Below, piece by piece: positions 16,629 to 25,272 of a DNA stretch of 53,958 nt. Under the pieces are notes generated by a model. The model saw nothing but the letters and a program-made list of their open reading frames with translations, made no database searches and had not been told where the DNA came from. The DNA lies in contig JBBRDM010000009.1 in the NCBI GenBank assembly GCA_038203935.1, forward strand, positions 1 through 53,958. Direction: 5' to 3'. Origin of the DNA: JANXSG01 sp038203935. Its GTDB lineage: Bacteria; Armatimonadota; Chthonomonadetes; Chthonomonadales; Chthonomonadaceae. Positions within the stretch are counted from its first letter, which is position 1. Every line of letters begins with the position of its first letter. The position numbers and the translations under genes were made by a program.

Positions 16629-18317
16629 ATGTCAGACGAGATGGTTCAGGAAAAGGCAGCAGAGACTGTCGCAGCGGCTGAAGGAGGTTCCGGGTCGGAC
16701 CATATCAGCGCAGCGGTGGAGAATCCGCATGTCTCTTCCGAAGTTGCCTCCCCAGCGGTGGTGACCGAAGAACCGGCTCCGGCTCAACACGTCGCGCCAA
16801 ACGCTACGAACGACACGCCTGCGCCGCCTTCAACTGAAGAAAATTCAGATTCAGTGTCTGCGGCAGCGGCACCTGCTCCCGAATCCAGCAATGATATGGA
16901 GGAGTTTGAACAGGAAATGCAGGCGCTGGGCGTAGGTTCACAGTATGCACAGTCGATGCGCCCTCTTCTTGAAGGGGATGTGATCACAGGCACGGTAATG
17001 CGTGTTGATCGCGAAGGGGTGCTTGTCGATGTGGGAGCCAAGTCGGAAGGGATTATCCGGCTCAATGAACTCTCGCGCGATGCGGTGGCAAATGCGAATC
17101 CTGAGTCGATTGTAAGTGTCGGCGAAAAAATTCGTGTGTTTGTAATGGAACCGGAAAATCAGGATGGAAATCCCATTCTATCCAAAAAGCGTGCTGACTT
17201 CGAACAGGCCTGGGAAAAAGTACAGGCTGCTAAAGACAGCCAGGAGACTTTGCACGCTCTTGTGACCGACAGGGTCAAGGGCGGGCTTGTAGTCGATCTG
17301 GGTATTCGAGGCTTCGTGCCTGCTTCTCATGTTGGAAGCGGGAGCCTTAAGAATAATCTTGATAAGTATGTCGGGCAGTCTCTGGCGCTCAAAGTAATTG
17401 AAGTGGATAAAGAACGCAGAAAAGTTGTTTTGTCCAATAAACTTGCCGCATCCGAAGAGCGGGACGCAAAAAGCGCGGAAACCAAATCGTCGCTTACAGT
17501 TGGGCAGACCAGGCATGGTGTGGTTCGCCGCCTAACTAACTATGGCGCCTTTATTGATCTAGGTGGAATTGACGGATTGCTGCACATATCTGAGATGAGC
17601 TGGTCTCGTATCAATGATCCTAAAGAAGTGCTGCGAGAAGGCCAGGAACTGGATGTATTAGTTCTTAAAATGGATCTCGAAAATAATCGAGTTTCATTAG
17701 GCCTTCGACAAATTCTCCCCGATCCATGGGCGGGTATTTCTGAGCACTATAAAGAAGGCGATATCATCACGGGTTCTATTACACGAATGGTTCCGTTCGG
17801 AGCATTTGTGCAGGTAGAAGGCGGCGTTGAGGGTATAATTCCCAACGCTGAGCTTCCCAGGAATCGCGCTAACAAAAGCGGTGGACCGCTCGCAGTTGGG
17901 GATGAGATCGAGGTTAAGGTAATCAATCTGCGTCCGGAAGAGAGAAAGATGACCCTCTCGGTAAGAGCGCTGATGCCGCCTGAGGAAGCCGCTCCCCGCG
18001 AAGCTTCTCCTCCGCGTGAAGGCAGCGCTCCAAGAGAAGGCGCTGCAGAACGCGCTCCGCGTGAAGGTACGGCGGAACGAAAGCCGCGGCGCAATGAGCG
18101 AGAACGCGATGAGCGGGAAGATTATACCCGTTACGCTCCTGGCCGACAGGCGGAACCGAGATACACTATTGGTGATGCGATAGCGGCGCAGCGAAAAGAG
18201 CGCACCAAGCGAGAGCGTCGATCAGATGAATTTGAAGAGGATGATCTGGCAAATATCGAAGAGGAAATCATGGCAGAGCCGATTGCAGATAACGATTCCT
18301 CAGAAGTAGAAGCCTAA
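16629..18317 (+). CDS. rpsA: 30S ribosomal protein S1 with four S1 domains
   Basis: S1 binds mRNA at the ribosome and helps initiation. Four OB-fold S1 domains are seen at about residues 114-185, 206-275, 290-366 and 374-451; the third has the classic GAFIDLGGIDGLLHISEMSW. The N-terminus is an acidic Ala/Pro/Glu-rich stretch of about 95 residues. After the fourth domain a tail of about 110 residues has repeated PREG units and Arg/Glu-rich blocks. Four domains instead of the six in E. coli is common outside Proteobacteria. I use ATG 16629 (MSDEMVQ) with AGAGGAG 12 bases upstream. An in-frame ATG at 16569 would add a low-complexity extension and lacks a site. coaE follows after 20 bases. Confidence 0.92.
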   Translation: MSDEMVQEKAAETVAAAEGGSGSDHISAAVENPHVSSEVASPAVVTEEPAPAQHVAPNATNDTPAPPSTEENSDSVSAAAAPAPESSNDMEEFEQEMQALGVGSQYAQSMRPLLEGDVITGTVMRVDREGVLVDVGAKSEGIIRLNELSRDAVANANPESIVSVGEKIRVFVMEPENQDGNPILSKKRADFEQAWEKVQAAKDSQETLHALVTDRVKGGLVVDLGIRGFVPASHVGSGSLKNNLDKYVGQSLALKVIEVDKERRKVVLSNKLAASEERDAKSAETKSSLTVGQTRHGVVRRLTNYGAFIDLGGIDGLLHISEMSWSRINDPKEVLREGQELDVLVLKMDLENNRVSLGLRQILPDPWAGISEHYKEGDIITGSITRMVPFGAFVQVEGGVEGIIPNAELPRNRANKSGGPLAVGDEIEVKVINLRPEERKMTLSVRALMPPEEAAPREASPPREGSAPREGAAERAPREGTAERKPRRNERERDEREDYTRYAPGRQAEPRYTIGDAIAAQRKERTKRERRSDEFEEDDLANIEEEIMAEPIADNDSSEVEA

Positions 18318-18337
18318 ATCTCTGAATCTGACTGATC

Positions 18338-18994
18338 ATGAAAAATGGTATTGTGGCTGTTGGTGTTACCGGGGGCATCGCCTCCGGTAAGAGTCTGGTG
18401 ATGCAGATGCTCTCCTTAAAAGGAGCAGTATGTTTCAGCGCCGATCAGGCTGCACGTGTGATAACCGGATATAACTCGCCGGTATTAGTTGAGTTAAAAA
18501 AAAGCTTCGGCGAGGACGTACTGAATCAGGATGGTTTTCTAAACCGAAGCCGTCTTGCTCAGTTAATATTCAGCAGCGCCGAAGCAAAATCTGAAACAGA
18601 TCGGATAATGCATCCCCCCATATTTCGTTTGCTGCGTGCGCAGATCGAAGGCGCACAGGATGATCTCCCCCATGGATCAGTTGTCGCAGTAGAAGTTCCT
18701 TTACTTTTTGAAACAGGAATGCAGGGCTGGTTCGATACCACATTGGTGGTAGGCGCTTCAGAGGAGCGTCAGATAGCCAGGCTGCAATCCAGGAACGGGT
18801 TGACCAGAGGAGAGGCCATGCATCGACTGGATGCGCAGTGGCCCATGAGTAAGAAGTTGGCACTGGCCGATTTCCTAATGATGAATGAAGGCAGCGTAGA
18901 GGATTTGCAGCTGCAAATAGAGCAGATATGGCCTTCATTAATTCAAGTTAAAGGAATAATTTCTGAGAGTACGCACGATTTTATTCCATTATAA
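18338..18994 (+). CDS. coaE: Dephospho-CoA kinase
   Basis: CoaE phosphorylates the 3' hydroxyl of dephospho-CoA in the last step of coenzyme A synthesis. The P-loop is GVTGGIASGKS (residues about 9-19). It is followed by FSADQAARVI with the catalytic Asp, the CoA-binding lid region, VAVEVPLLFETGMQGWFDTTLVV and RLQSRNGLTRGEAMHRLDAQWPMSKK. The length of 218 residues is normal. It starts 20 bases after rpsA, a pairing seen in several phyla, with only a weak ribosome site, so it is probably co-transcribed. A promoter for the next operon begins just after its stop. Confidence 0.95.
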   Translation: MKNGIVAVGVTGGIASGKSLVMQMLSLKGAVCFSADQAARVITGYNSPVLVELKKSFGEDVLNQDGFLNRSRLAQLIFSSAEAKSETDRIMHPPIFRLLRAQIEGAQDDLPHGSVVAVEVPLLFETGMQGWFDTTLVVGASEERQIARLQSRNGLTRGEAMHRLDAQWPMSKKLALADFLMMNEGSVEDLQLQIEQIWPSLIQVKGIISESTHDFIPL

Positions 18995-19003
18995 AAAAAA
19001 GTG

Positions 19004-19032
19004 TTGCGTTCTTTTTAGCGTTATGTTATAAT
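19004..19032 (+). promoter_or_regulatory. Promoter of the large secreted-protein cluster
   Basis: TTGCGT (19004-19009) and TATAAT (19027-19032) are separated by exactly 17 bases. The leader of about 210 bases includes a TGCGTTTT/AAAACGCA hairpin around 19097-19113 and a GCCGG/CCGGC repeat near 19172-19192. No known riboswitch was recognised. Confidence 0.8.
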
Positions 19033-19249
19033 CGCGTGTTAGTAACTCTAAATTGTTCTGTACTGTAGGCAGCAATGCCTCATCGCCTTGGAAGTAAATG
19101 CGTTTTTAAAACGCACTGACCTATTTCAAACTGATTTCCAGCGCTGACGCACGAGCATATAATCACTAGCCGGTATCACTCCCCGACCGGCAATGCAGGA
19201 TTCCCCCCTGAACGTACGAAGCGTGTTTTCCTAGGAGGTATGACTCGCC

Positions 19250-22200
19250 TTGAATAGAGCCAACCCGAATCGAATTATCCTGCAACTATTGTTTTCCACT
19301 GTATTAATGGTACTGTTTGCGAGCCTTTCGCTGGCGCAAGGCAGAACAAGAGCACCTGGTAAAAGTCCAGGCGTCTTTGCCGGCCCGATTGCTACGCAGC
19401 ATACTTACATGGGTGATGCAACAAAACTCCCGGTAAGCATCACTAAAAAAACGTGGAAGAAAAGAGGAACGAGAGCTCCAGGGGATAGTGGAGTCTCCCG
19501 TCAAACTGCTCTTATCACCCGCCAGGATCCTGCTAACCTTAACTCTACGACCCCGACGTTGGCGCAGGAACAGCATCCTTTCTGGACTGCCGATGAACGA
19601 TATATCTATTTTGATAGTGACCGGACAAGCGCTGCCGATTCTTCGGAAAGCGCTGCAAAAGTGTTCAATATCTATAGAACACTGGCGGATGGGGAAAATC
19701 CGGAACAGATCACATCAGGCGCACAGCAAAAAATTGAACCCAATGTACTGAACTCTTTAGTCGCATATGTAGCTGGTGGAACTTTGACTCCTGCCTCCAG
19801 TTCTGACGCGCCTGCGACTTCAGGTTTCAATCTGTATGTCCTCGATTTGAACAATGCTTCCGGCCAGCCAGTCGCGCTCACAAGCGGAAGCACCACTTTT
19901 AATTTTTCAGACGTTCGCCATCCCTCCTGGTCTCCTTCTGGAGATTTTATTGTGTTCTCGGGCCAAGTTGGTAATGGACTTCCTTATCATCTGTATAAAG
20001 TGAATTATGTGACGGGGTTGATTACCCAGCTCACGGCCGGCAGCTCTACAGAAACTGCTCCGGCCTGGTCTACAGACGGTAACAACATTGCCTTTACTTC
20101 GAATGCATCCGGTTTTCCGGCAACTGCGGTTCCTATTACTGCATCGGGCCTGAATGTGGACGCGCACACAGAAATTTGGAACATTGCAAACAATCCCGCT
20201 TCGCCACTGCCGATCCAGGTAACTGGCTTCGCCGCGGGCGGGCGCAATTCAAGCAACAAGAACCCGGCTTGGAGTTCCACTAAGAACGATCCTATCGGGA
20301 TTGTCCCCACTTCTCTCCTAGCCTTTGCCAGTTCAAGGGGCGATACTAATCACGATGGCGTTGCGAATACCGTCATCAACCCGGCTACTTTCGATATATG
20401 GTATATGTCCTTTACTGGATTGGCAGTCAGCGGAACAGACGGAGCCATCAAGCTGCAAACCAGCACTCCCGGCACCGGTATCGATTCGGCCGATCCGGCG
20501 CACAGCTTCGATCCATCTTTCCAGACGAATGAAGATTATCCTGCGTGGCCGCAATATATCGGCACCTATAGAATGGTATTCCAGAGCGATCGTGGATCAA
20601 ACCTCAATCTCTGGGCTTCCACGGTGGTCGATCTGAATGCACCTTCTCTGTTGAGCTACGATGCAAGCACCCGAGAAATCGTTCACGTAGCGCTCGATGC
20701 GTCTCCTGATGTTTCTGTAAGGGAAGTGGCTGCAGGATCTAGAGTTCGTTTCCGAGTTCGCATGGTCGACTACGAAAGCGGTGTGGGGCAGGTCTACATT
20801 CAGATCAAAAATCCCAACAGCGCCCAGCAGGATGGTGGTACTGAACACAAAATATTTGTACCTGAAGACACCTTTATTGAAGGATCAGGAACAGGTTTTA
20901 CGAGGCTGCTGAACGTGCCAAGGGAACTGGATTGCCAGGCGATTAATACTGGTAACTACAGCTACAGGGCTTCTGCAGTTATTCCGGGCAATGGTTTCAT
21001 CTTCGGTGGGAACTCTACAGATACCGATAATCCATGGCCTGGTTTCAACAAGTATGTCCCTTCGAATGATGATTTCTTCGCGTTTTCAGGAATATTCAAT
21101 ACACCGGATGCGATACCAGGAAATGCTGCGAACTCTTTCTGGCTAAAACTCGCAGAAACAACGCCTGGCGTTTGGGAAGCTGCGTGGACAACGCCAACCG
21201 AACAGTCCGACTGGTATATAGATGTAATTGGTTATGACAATGCCGTAGATCCCTTTGATCCTTCCTCAAAATGGAACTGGAAAATATACGACAATGTTTG
21301 GGGCTTTACAACCAAGCCGTTCCAGTCTCTAAATCACATTCTCTACGTGAATGACTATGATGTGGGACAGAAATTCTTCAACTCGAGATTCAACTCAGGA
21401 ACATTCTTTGGTGCAAACGTAGGCAACACGGGAGTACCAACGGAAAGCTGGATGACGGAACTCGATGACCGGCTGACCCCAAATAAATATCAAAAATTCA
21501 GCGGTACTCCACTTAAAGACACAGAAGATGGAACTTTCCAGCACACCCTGCAAACAATGGGTCTGGAAGGTGCAATTCAGGATATCAATAGCTTTGGAAT
21601 ATCTGCACCGCCGAATCAAGATGCCTACGATATGTGGCGAATCTTAAGCCGAGGCCCAGTTCCGATCAATGTACTTCAGCTCTATGGAACCACGCAGGAA
21701 GTGGAGCCTTCGCCCACTACCGGCGGTACCACTCTGAAGCATACGGTGGCGAATAGTTATGTTCTCTGGCATACGCCGTACTCAGGAGATCTGTTTGTCG
21801 GCCCCGGAACAATTACGGACACCACTACTCAGCTCAATCTGACTACCTTCTATAAAAATGGAGGCAGGATATTTGTGAATGGGCAGGACGTTGCATGGGC
21901 GCTTTCTGCAGGCGGATCGTTGGGCAGCAGTTTCCTGCATGATATTCTTGGGGCAACCTACGTAAGCGATAATGCAAATGGTCTCTATCCGATTGATATA
22001 AACACCTCTATTACTCTAAAAGATACCAAAGGTGATAACCCTATATCTGCTACTGCATGGTATGATGATCCTGTCCATATCCCGCTTGATCATGGATTCC
22101 TCGGGGAGAATTTAGATGCTACTGCAGCAGATAATACCTATCCGGCAGATAAGAGTCCGATATTTATTGGCGACGGGCCAACAGGACCGAGGTTAACAGA

Positions 22201-25069
22201 GTACTCAGCGCTCAATCAAAACTCATCAGACGTAGTAGCGTTTAATTTTACACCGGTTCCCCCCGTTGCAGGGCCAAATCCACTGCCGTATAATGTGGAT
22301 GCATTCTATGGGGCGACTACCAATCCAGCGATCATGTGGCACACAGCAACCGATGCAAGTGCGCCGATTGGTAAAGCAGTCTACTCTCCTTTCGGCTGGG
22401 AAGCAATACAGAATCAATTCTGGGCTCCAAAAAATACGAAGAAAATATATCAGAACAAAAATACACGAAGCGTATTGATACACAACGTGGGTGATTTCCT
22501 GCGGACTGGAACAATCTTTGGTGCAGTTCGAAGCGCTACGGGAACATCAGGTTCCACTTCACCAGCACCATTGGGCGGAGCGCTGGTAGTTGCCTCGCGG
22601 CGAGGTGTTGTCAAAGGCACTGCGCTGACGTTGGCAGACGGCAGCTTCAGTATCCGAGGGTTGGACGCAGTTGGAGAGTACAATCTCTTCGCTACCAAGA
22701 CAAACTTCAGCGGCGATCCTAACGGTGGGTTCCATAATGGATTTACGGTGAGTTCGTTCCATGGCGGCGGAAGTTCCCGGTTCGACCTCTTCTTATATGC
22801 AATATCACCCGGAAGTATATCCGGCAAGATCACCGCATTTGGCACCGGCACTCCGGTTGCAGGCGCTGTGGTTCAGGCAACGGATAACACCACTCCCACC
22901 AATGTATTTACAGCGACAAGCGGAGCGGATGGAACCTACTCGATAGCTGGAGTACCAGGCGGCACAACCTATACATTAATAGTAACGGCCGCGAGCCTTA
23001 CAGCTCTCCAGTTTTCAGCAAGCATTCCTGTGAGCTATCCGAGTGTAGCAGTAACCAATCAGGCTAATGTCAGCGGACAAGACTTCCAGTTGAAGCCGCT
23101 GCAGGGACATCTGAAGGGCCTGGTTACTAAAGGCGACATCAACGGTGTAGACACCGGAGTTCCTCTTGTAGGTGCAACCGTCACCGCAACGGCCGAAACT
23201 GGCGGGACAGCTATCGCTCCTGCAGTAACGGACGGAACCGGGCACTATAATCTGCCGCTCGATCCCGGAAGTTACAATATCGTAGTTACCGCGCCTGGTT
23301 ATAAAGCGAGTAATCCTACACCGGTAACCATCAAAACCAATACAGATACTACTCAAAACTTCTTCCTGACGGCACTGGCTCCGGGAACCTTGGCAGGGCG
23401 AGTAGAATCTAGTAACCATGCCGCAATTGTAGGAGCAACGGTTCTAGTTTACGACGCAAATGGAGCGCCAATACTCGATGGTTCCGGAGTGCAAATTCAG
23501 GGTACTACTGTTGCAGCGCTGTCTGGCAATAACTATACGATAAACAACGTTCCATCTGGAGCCGTGGTACACGTTACTGCTAAAAAGAGCGGTTACAAGG
23601 GTCTCAATGGTCTGCTGGAAACGGATTTTGCCACTCCAGCGCCAACAGTATCGCCATCACCGCCATCAGCTCCTGTAATCACTCAGGTTCCGACATTAAC
23701 ACTGGATCCGCTGCATGTATTTGTCAGCACACTCAGTCTGGTGAGTTCACCATACGATTACAACAGCTCTCCGGTCACTCTTTTCGGGATACCTGCCGGC
23801 GATGTATCAAATGGCTCGTTTATAATGGCCACCTGGAACGGTACTAACTATCTGACCTATCCGACGCCACCCGCGGACACCTTCCATCGTGGAGTAGGTT
23901 ACTTCCTGCAGGAGCCTAATGCAACACTGGCTCTGACGACGATAGAAAATCCGTTGACTCCAACTCAGTTGGCGACACCCTACAACATTACGCTGAAACC
24001 AGGATGGAACCTTATTGGAGATCCGTTCCCATTCTCGATAAACTTCCAGAGCCTGAAGGTTCAAAATGCGGCAGGTGCTTCCACAGATGTAGTGACAGCT
24101 CAAAGTGGCTCTAATCCAGTACTTGGAGCAGCGATGTGGACATACGACAGCGGAGCTTACCAAATCTCTTATACACTGGATCAGTGGAAAGGGTATTGGG
24201 TTCGTGCTTTCGCTCCGCTGACCTTGATCGTAGATCCGGCTGCACAGCAGCCACGCAGCGCGGTGAACCCTGCTAACACTCGTGGAGTACTATTCACGAA
24301 CAGTACGGGCCAGGGATGGAAGGTCGAACTGAACGCATCCGCCGGAACTGTTCGCTCAGCGCCAGGCTCTCTTGGTGTGAACCGTTCCGCTATCAATGGT
24401 TACGATCGGTACAAGTTGGAATCGCCGCCTCCAACCGGATCGAAGACAGTCAGCTTGAGTTTCAATCATGATGACTGGGCGCTGCAGTCAGGCAAGTACA
24501 GTGTGGATGTTCGATCTGCTCAGTCGCCTACAAATAGCTGGGATTTCACAGTTACCTCGAACGTTGCAAATACGCCGGTTACACTAAACTGGCCAGGCAT
24601 TGCGACTGTTCCCAGCAGACAGGCTCTCGTACTAACCGATCTGGATACTAAAACAACGGTCAATATGAGAACGCAGATGGGATATACAATACCTGCATCA
24701 GCATCTGGGAACATCACCAGGCACTTTAGGATAGATGTCAAGCAGGCCACCAGGCTTAATCTTGCTCTGACAGATGTCGTCGCTCATATTAATCCTTCGC
24801 AGGATGGAAGATCTGTGCCATCTGCTGGTATTTCGTATACGCTGACATCAGATGCAACTGTACAGGTAAAAATTCTGAGCAATGGCCGATCAATAAGAAC
24901 GATTGCTGCGTCTCAATCTCGAGCAGCAGGCTCAGCAGATCTGCTGTGGGATCTGAAAAATGATCAGGGAGTAACAGTTTCTGGAAATCTGTATACCGTA
25001 GAAATTCGGGCCACAGATACACAGGGACATCTGGTTCGCAGAATAGTGCCACTCGTAGTGGCTAGATAG
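19250..25069 (+). CDS. Giant secreted protein: PD40 propeller, GATase-like, carboxypeptidase-regulatory and FlgD-like modules
   Basis: The 1939-residue product has a signal peptide (residues about 8-29, ending LSLAQG). In order: TolB/PD40 propeller blades (about 110-470; ERYIYFDSDRTS, SGDFIVFSG, GNNIAFTSN, YRMVFQSDRGSN), a beta domain, a GATase-like segment (about 690-960; NGGRIFVNGQDVAW), four carboxypeptidase-regulatory-like repeats (from about 1087, 1188, 1286 and 1378), a GWNLIGDPF domain near 1585, a beta-sandwich ending VTLNWPGIATVPSRQALVL, and a FlgD-like Ig domain (about 1860-1939; LLWDLKNDQGVTVSGNLYTVEI). The last three modules recur in the genes at 27711 and 31158. It starts at TTG 19250, with AGGAGG 11 bases upstream; a five-codon frame ATG 19240-TAG 19257 overlaps it. 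It is probably a surface or matrix protein, with no assigned function. Confidence 0.85.
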   Translation: MNRANPNRIILQLLFSTVLMVLFASLSLAQGRTRAPGKSPGVFAGPIATQHTYMGDATKLPVSITKKTWKKRGTRAPGDSGVSRQTALITRQDPANLNSTTPTLAQEQHPFWTADERYIYFDSDRTSAADSSESAAKVFNIYRTLADGENPEQITSGAQQKIEPNVLNSLVAYVAGGTLTPASSSDAPATSGFNLYVLDLNNASGQPVALTSGSTTFNFSDVRHPSWSPSGDFIVFSGQVGNGLPYHLYKVNYVTGLITQLTAGSSTETAPAWSTDGNNIAFTSNASGFPATAVPITASGLNVDAHTEIWNIANNPASPLPIQVTGFAAGGRNSSNKNPAWSSTKNDPIGIVPTSLLAFASSRGDTNHDGVANTVINPATFDIWYMSFTGLAVSGTDGAIKLQTSTPGTGIDSADPAHSFDPSFQTNEDYPAWPQYIGTYRMVFQSDRGSNLNLWASTVVDLNAPSLLSYDASTREIVHVALDASPDVSVREVAAGSRVRFRVRMVDYESGVGQVYIQIKNPNSAQQDGGTEHKIFVPEDTFIEGSGTGFTRLLNVPRELDCQAINTGNYSYRASAVIPGNGFIFGGNSTDTDNPWPGFNKYVPSNDDFFAFSGIFNTPDAIPGNAANSFWLKLAETTPGVWEAAWTTPTEQSDWYIDVIGYDNAVDPFDPSSKWNWKIYDNVWGFTTKPFQSLNHILYVNDYDVGQKFFNSRFNSGTFFGANVGNTGVPTESWMTELDDRLTPNKYQKFSGTPLKDTEDGTFQHTLQTMGLEGAIQDINSFGISAPPNQDAYDMWRILSRGPVPINVLQLYGTTQEVEPSPTTGGTTLKHTVANSYVLWHTPYSGDLFVGPGTITDTTTQLNLTTFYKNGGRIFVNGQDVAWALSAGGSLGSSFLHDILGATYVSDNANGLYPIDINTSITLKDTKGDNPISATAWYDDPVHIPLDHGFLGENLDATAADNTYPADKSPIFIGDGPTGPRLTEYSALNQNSSDVVAFNFTPVPPVAGPNPLPYNVDAFYGATTNPAIMWHTATDASAPIGKAVYSPFGWEAIQNQFWAPKNTKKIYQNKNTRSVLIHNVGDFLRTGTIFGAVRSATGTSGSTSPAPLGGALVVASRRGVVKGTALTLADGSFSIRGLDAVGEYNLFATKTNFSGDPNGGFHNGFTVSSFHGGGSSRFDLFLYAISPGSISGKITAFGTGTPVAGAVVQATDNTTPTNVFTATSGADGTYSIAGVPGGTTYTLIVTAASLTALQFSASIPVSYPSVAVTNQANVSGQDFQLKPLQGHLKGLVTKGDINGVDTGVPLVGATVTATAETGGTAIAPAVTDGTGHYNLPLDPGSYNIVVTAPGYKASNPTPVTIKTNTDTTQNFFLTALAPGTLAGRVESSNHAAIVGATVLVYDANGAPILDGSGVQIQGTTVAALSGNNYTINNVPSGAVVHVTAKKSGYKGLNGLLETDFATPAPTVSPSPPSAPVITQVPTLTLDPLHVFVSTLSLVSSPYDYNSSPVTLFGIPAGDVSNGSFIMATWNGTNYLTYPTPPADTFHRGVGYFLQEPNATLALTTIENPLTPTQLATPYNITLKPGWNLIGDPFPFSINFQSLKVQNAAGASTDVVTAQSGSNPVLGAAMWTYDSGAYQISYTLDQWKGYWVRAFAPLTLIVDPAAQQPRSAVNPANTRGVLFTNSTGQGWKVELNASAGTVRSAPGSLGVNRSAINGYDRYKLESPPPTGSKTVSLSFNHDDWALQSGKYSVDVRSAQSPTNSWDFTVTSNVANTPVTLNWPGIATVPSRQALVLTDLDTKTTVNMRTQMGYTIPASASGNITRHFRIDVKQATRLNLALTDVVAHINPSQDGRSVPSAGISYTLTSDATVQVKILSNGRSIRTIAASQSRAAGSADLLWDLKNDQGVTVSGNLYTVEIRATDTQGHLVRRIVPLVVAR

Positions 25070-25075
25070 AAAACA

Positions 25076-25101
25076 GGGGAGAGCTGCTGTATACTCTCCC
25101 C
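25076..25101 (+). terminator. Hairpin after the giant protein gene
   Basis: GGGGAGAG and CTCTCCCC form a perfect 8-bp stem with a 10-base loop, directly after the stop. There is no T tract. Confidence 0.6.
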
Positions 25102-25272
25102 GCCAAGCTTGCTATTAACGCATTGTGTTTGCGATTACATAAACTAAAAAATCACGTTTTAAGATTCGACTTAAGGGCTTACTTCCCTGAGCGTCGAAAT
25201 TAGACTGCGCTCAAGGTGCCCATGACCCGTTTGCCGCTGCGGCACGGGAACCCTGAGGGAGGAGACGATAGA

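Noticed and set aside
19033..19249. c-di-GMP or other riboswitch before the giant protein
   Set aside because: Hairpins exist, but none of the conserved riboswitch core motifs I know is present.
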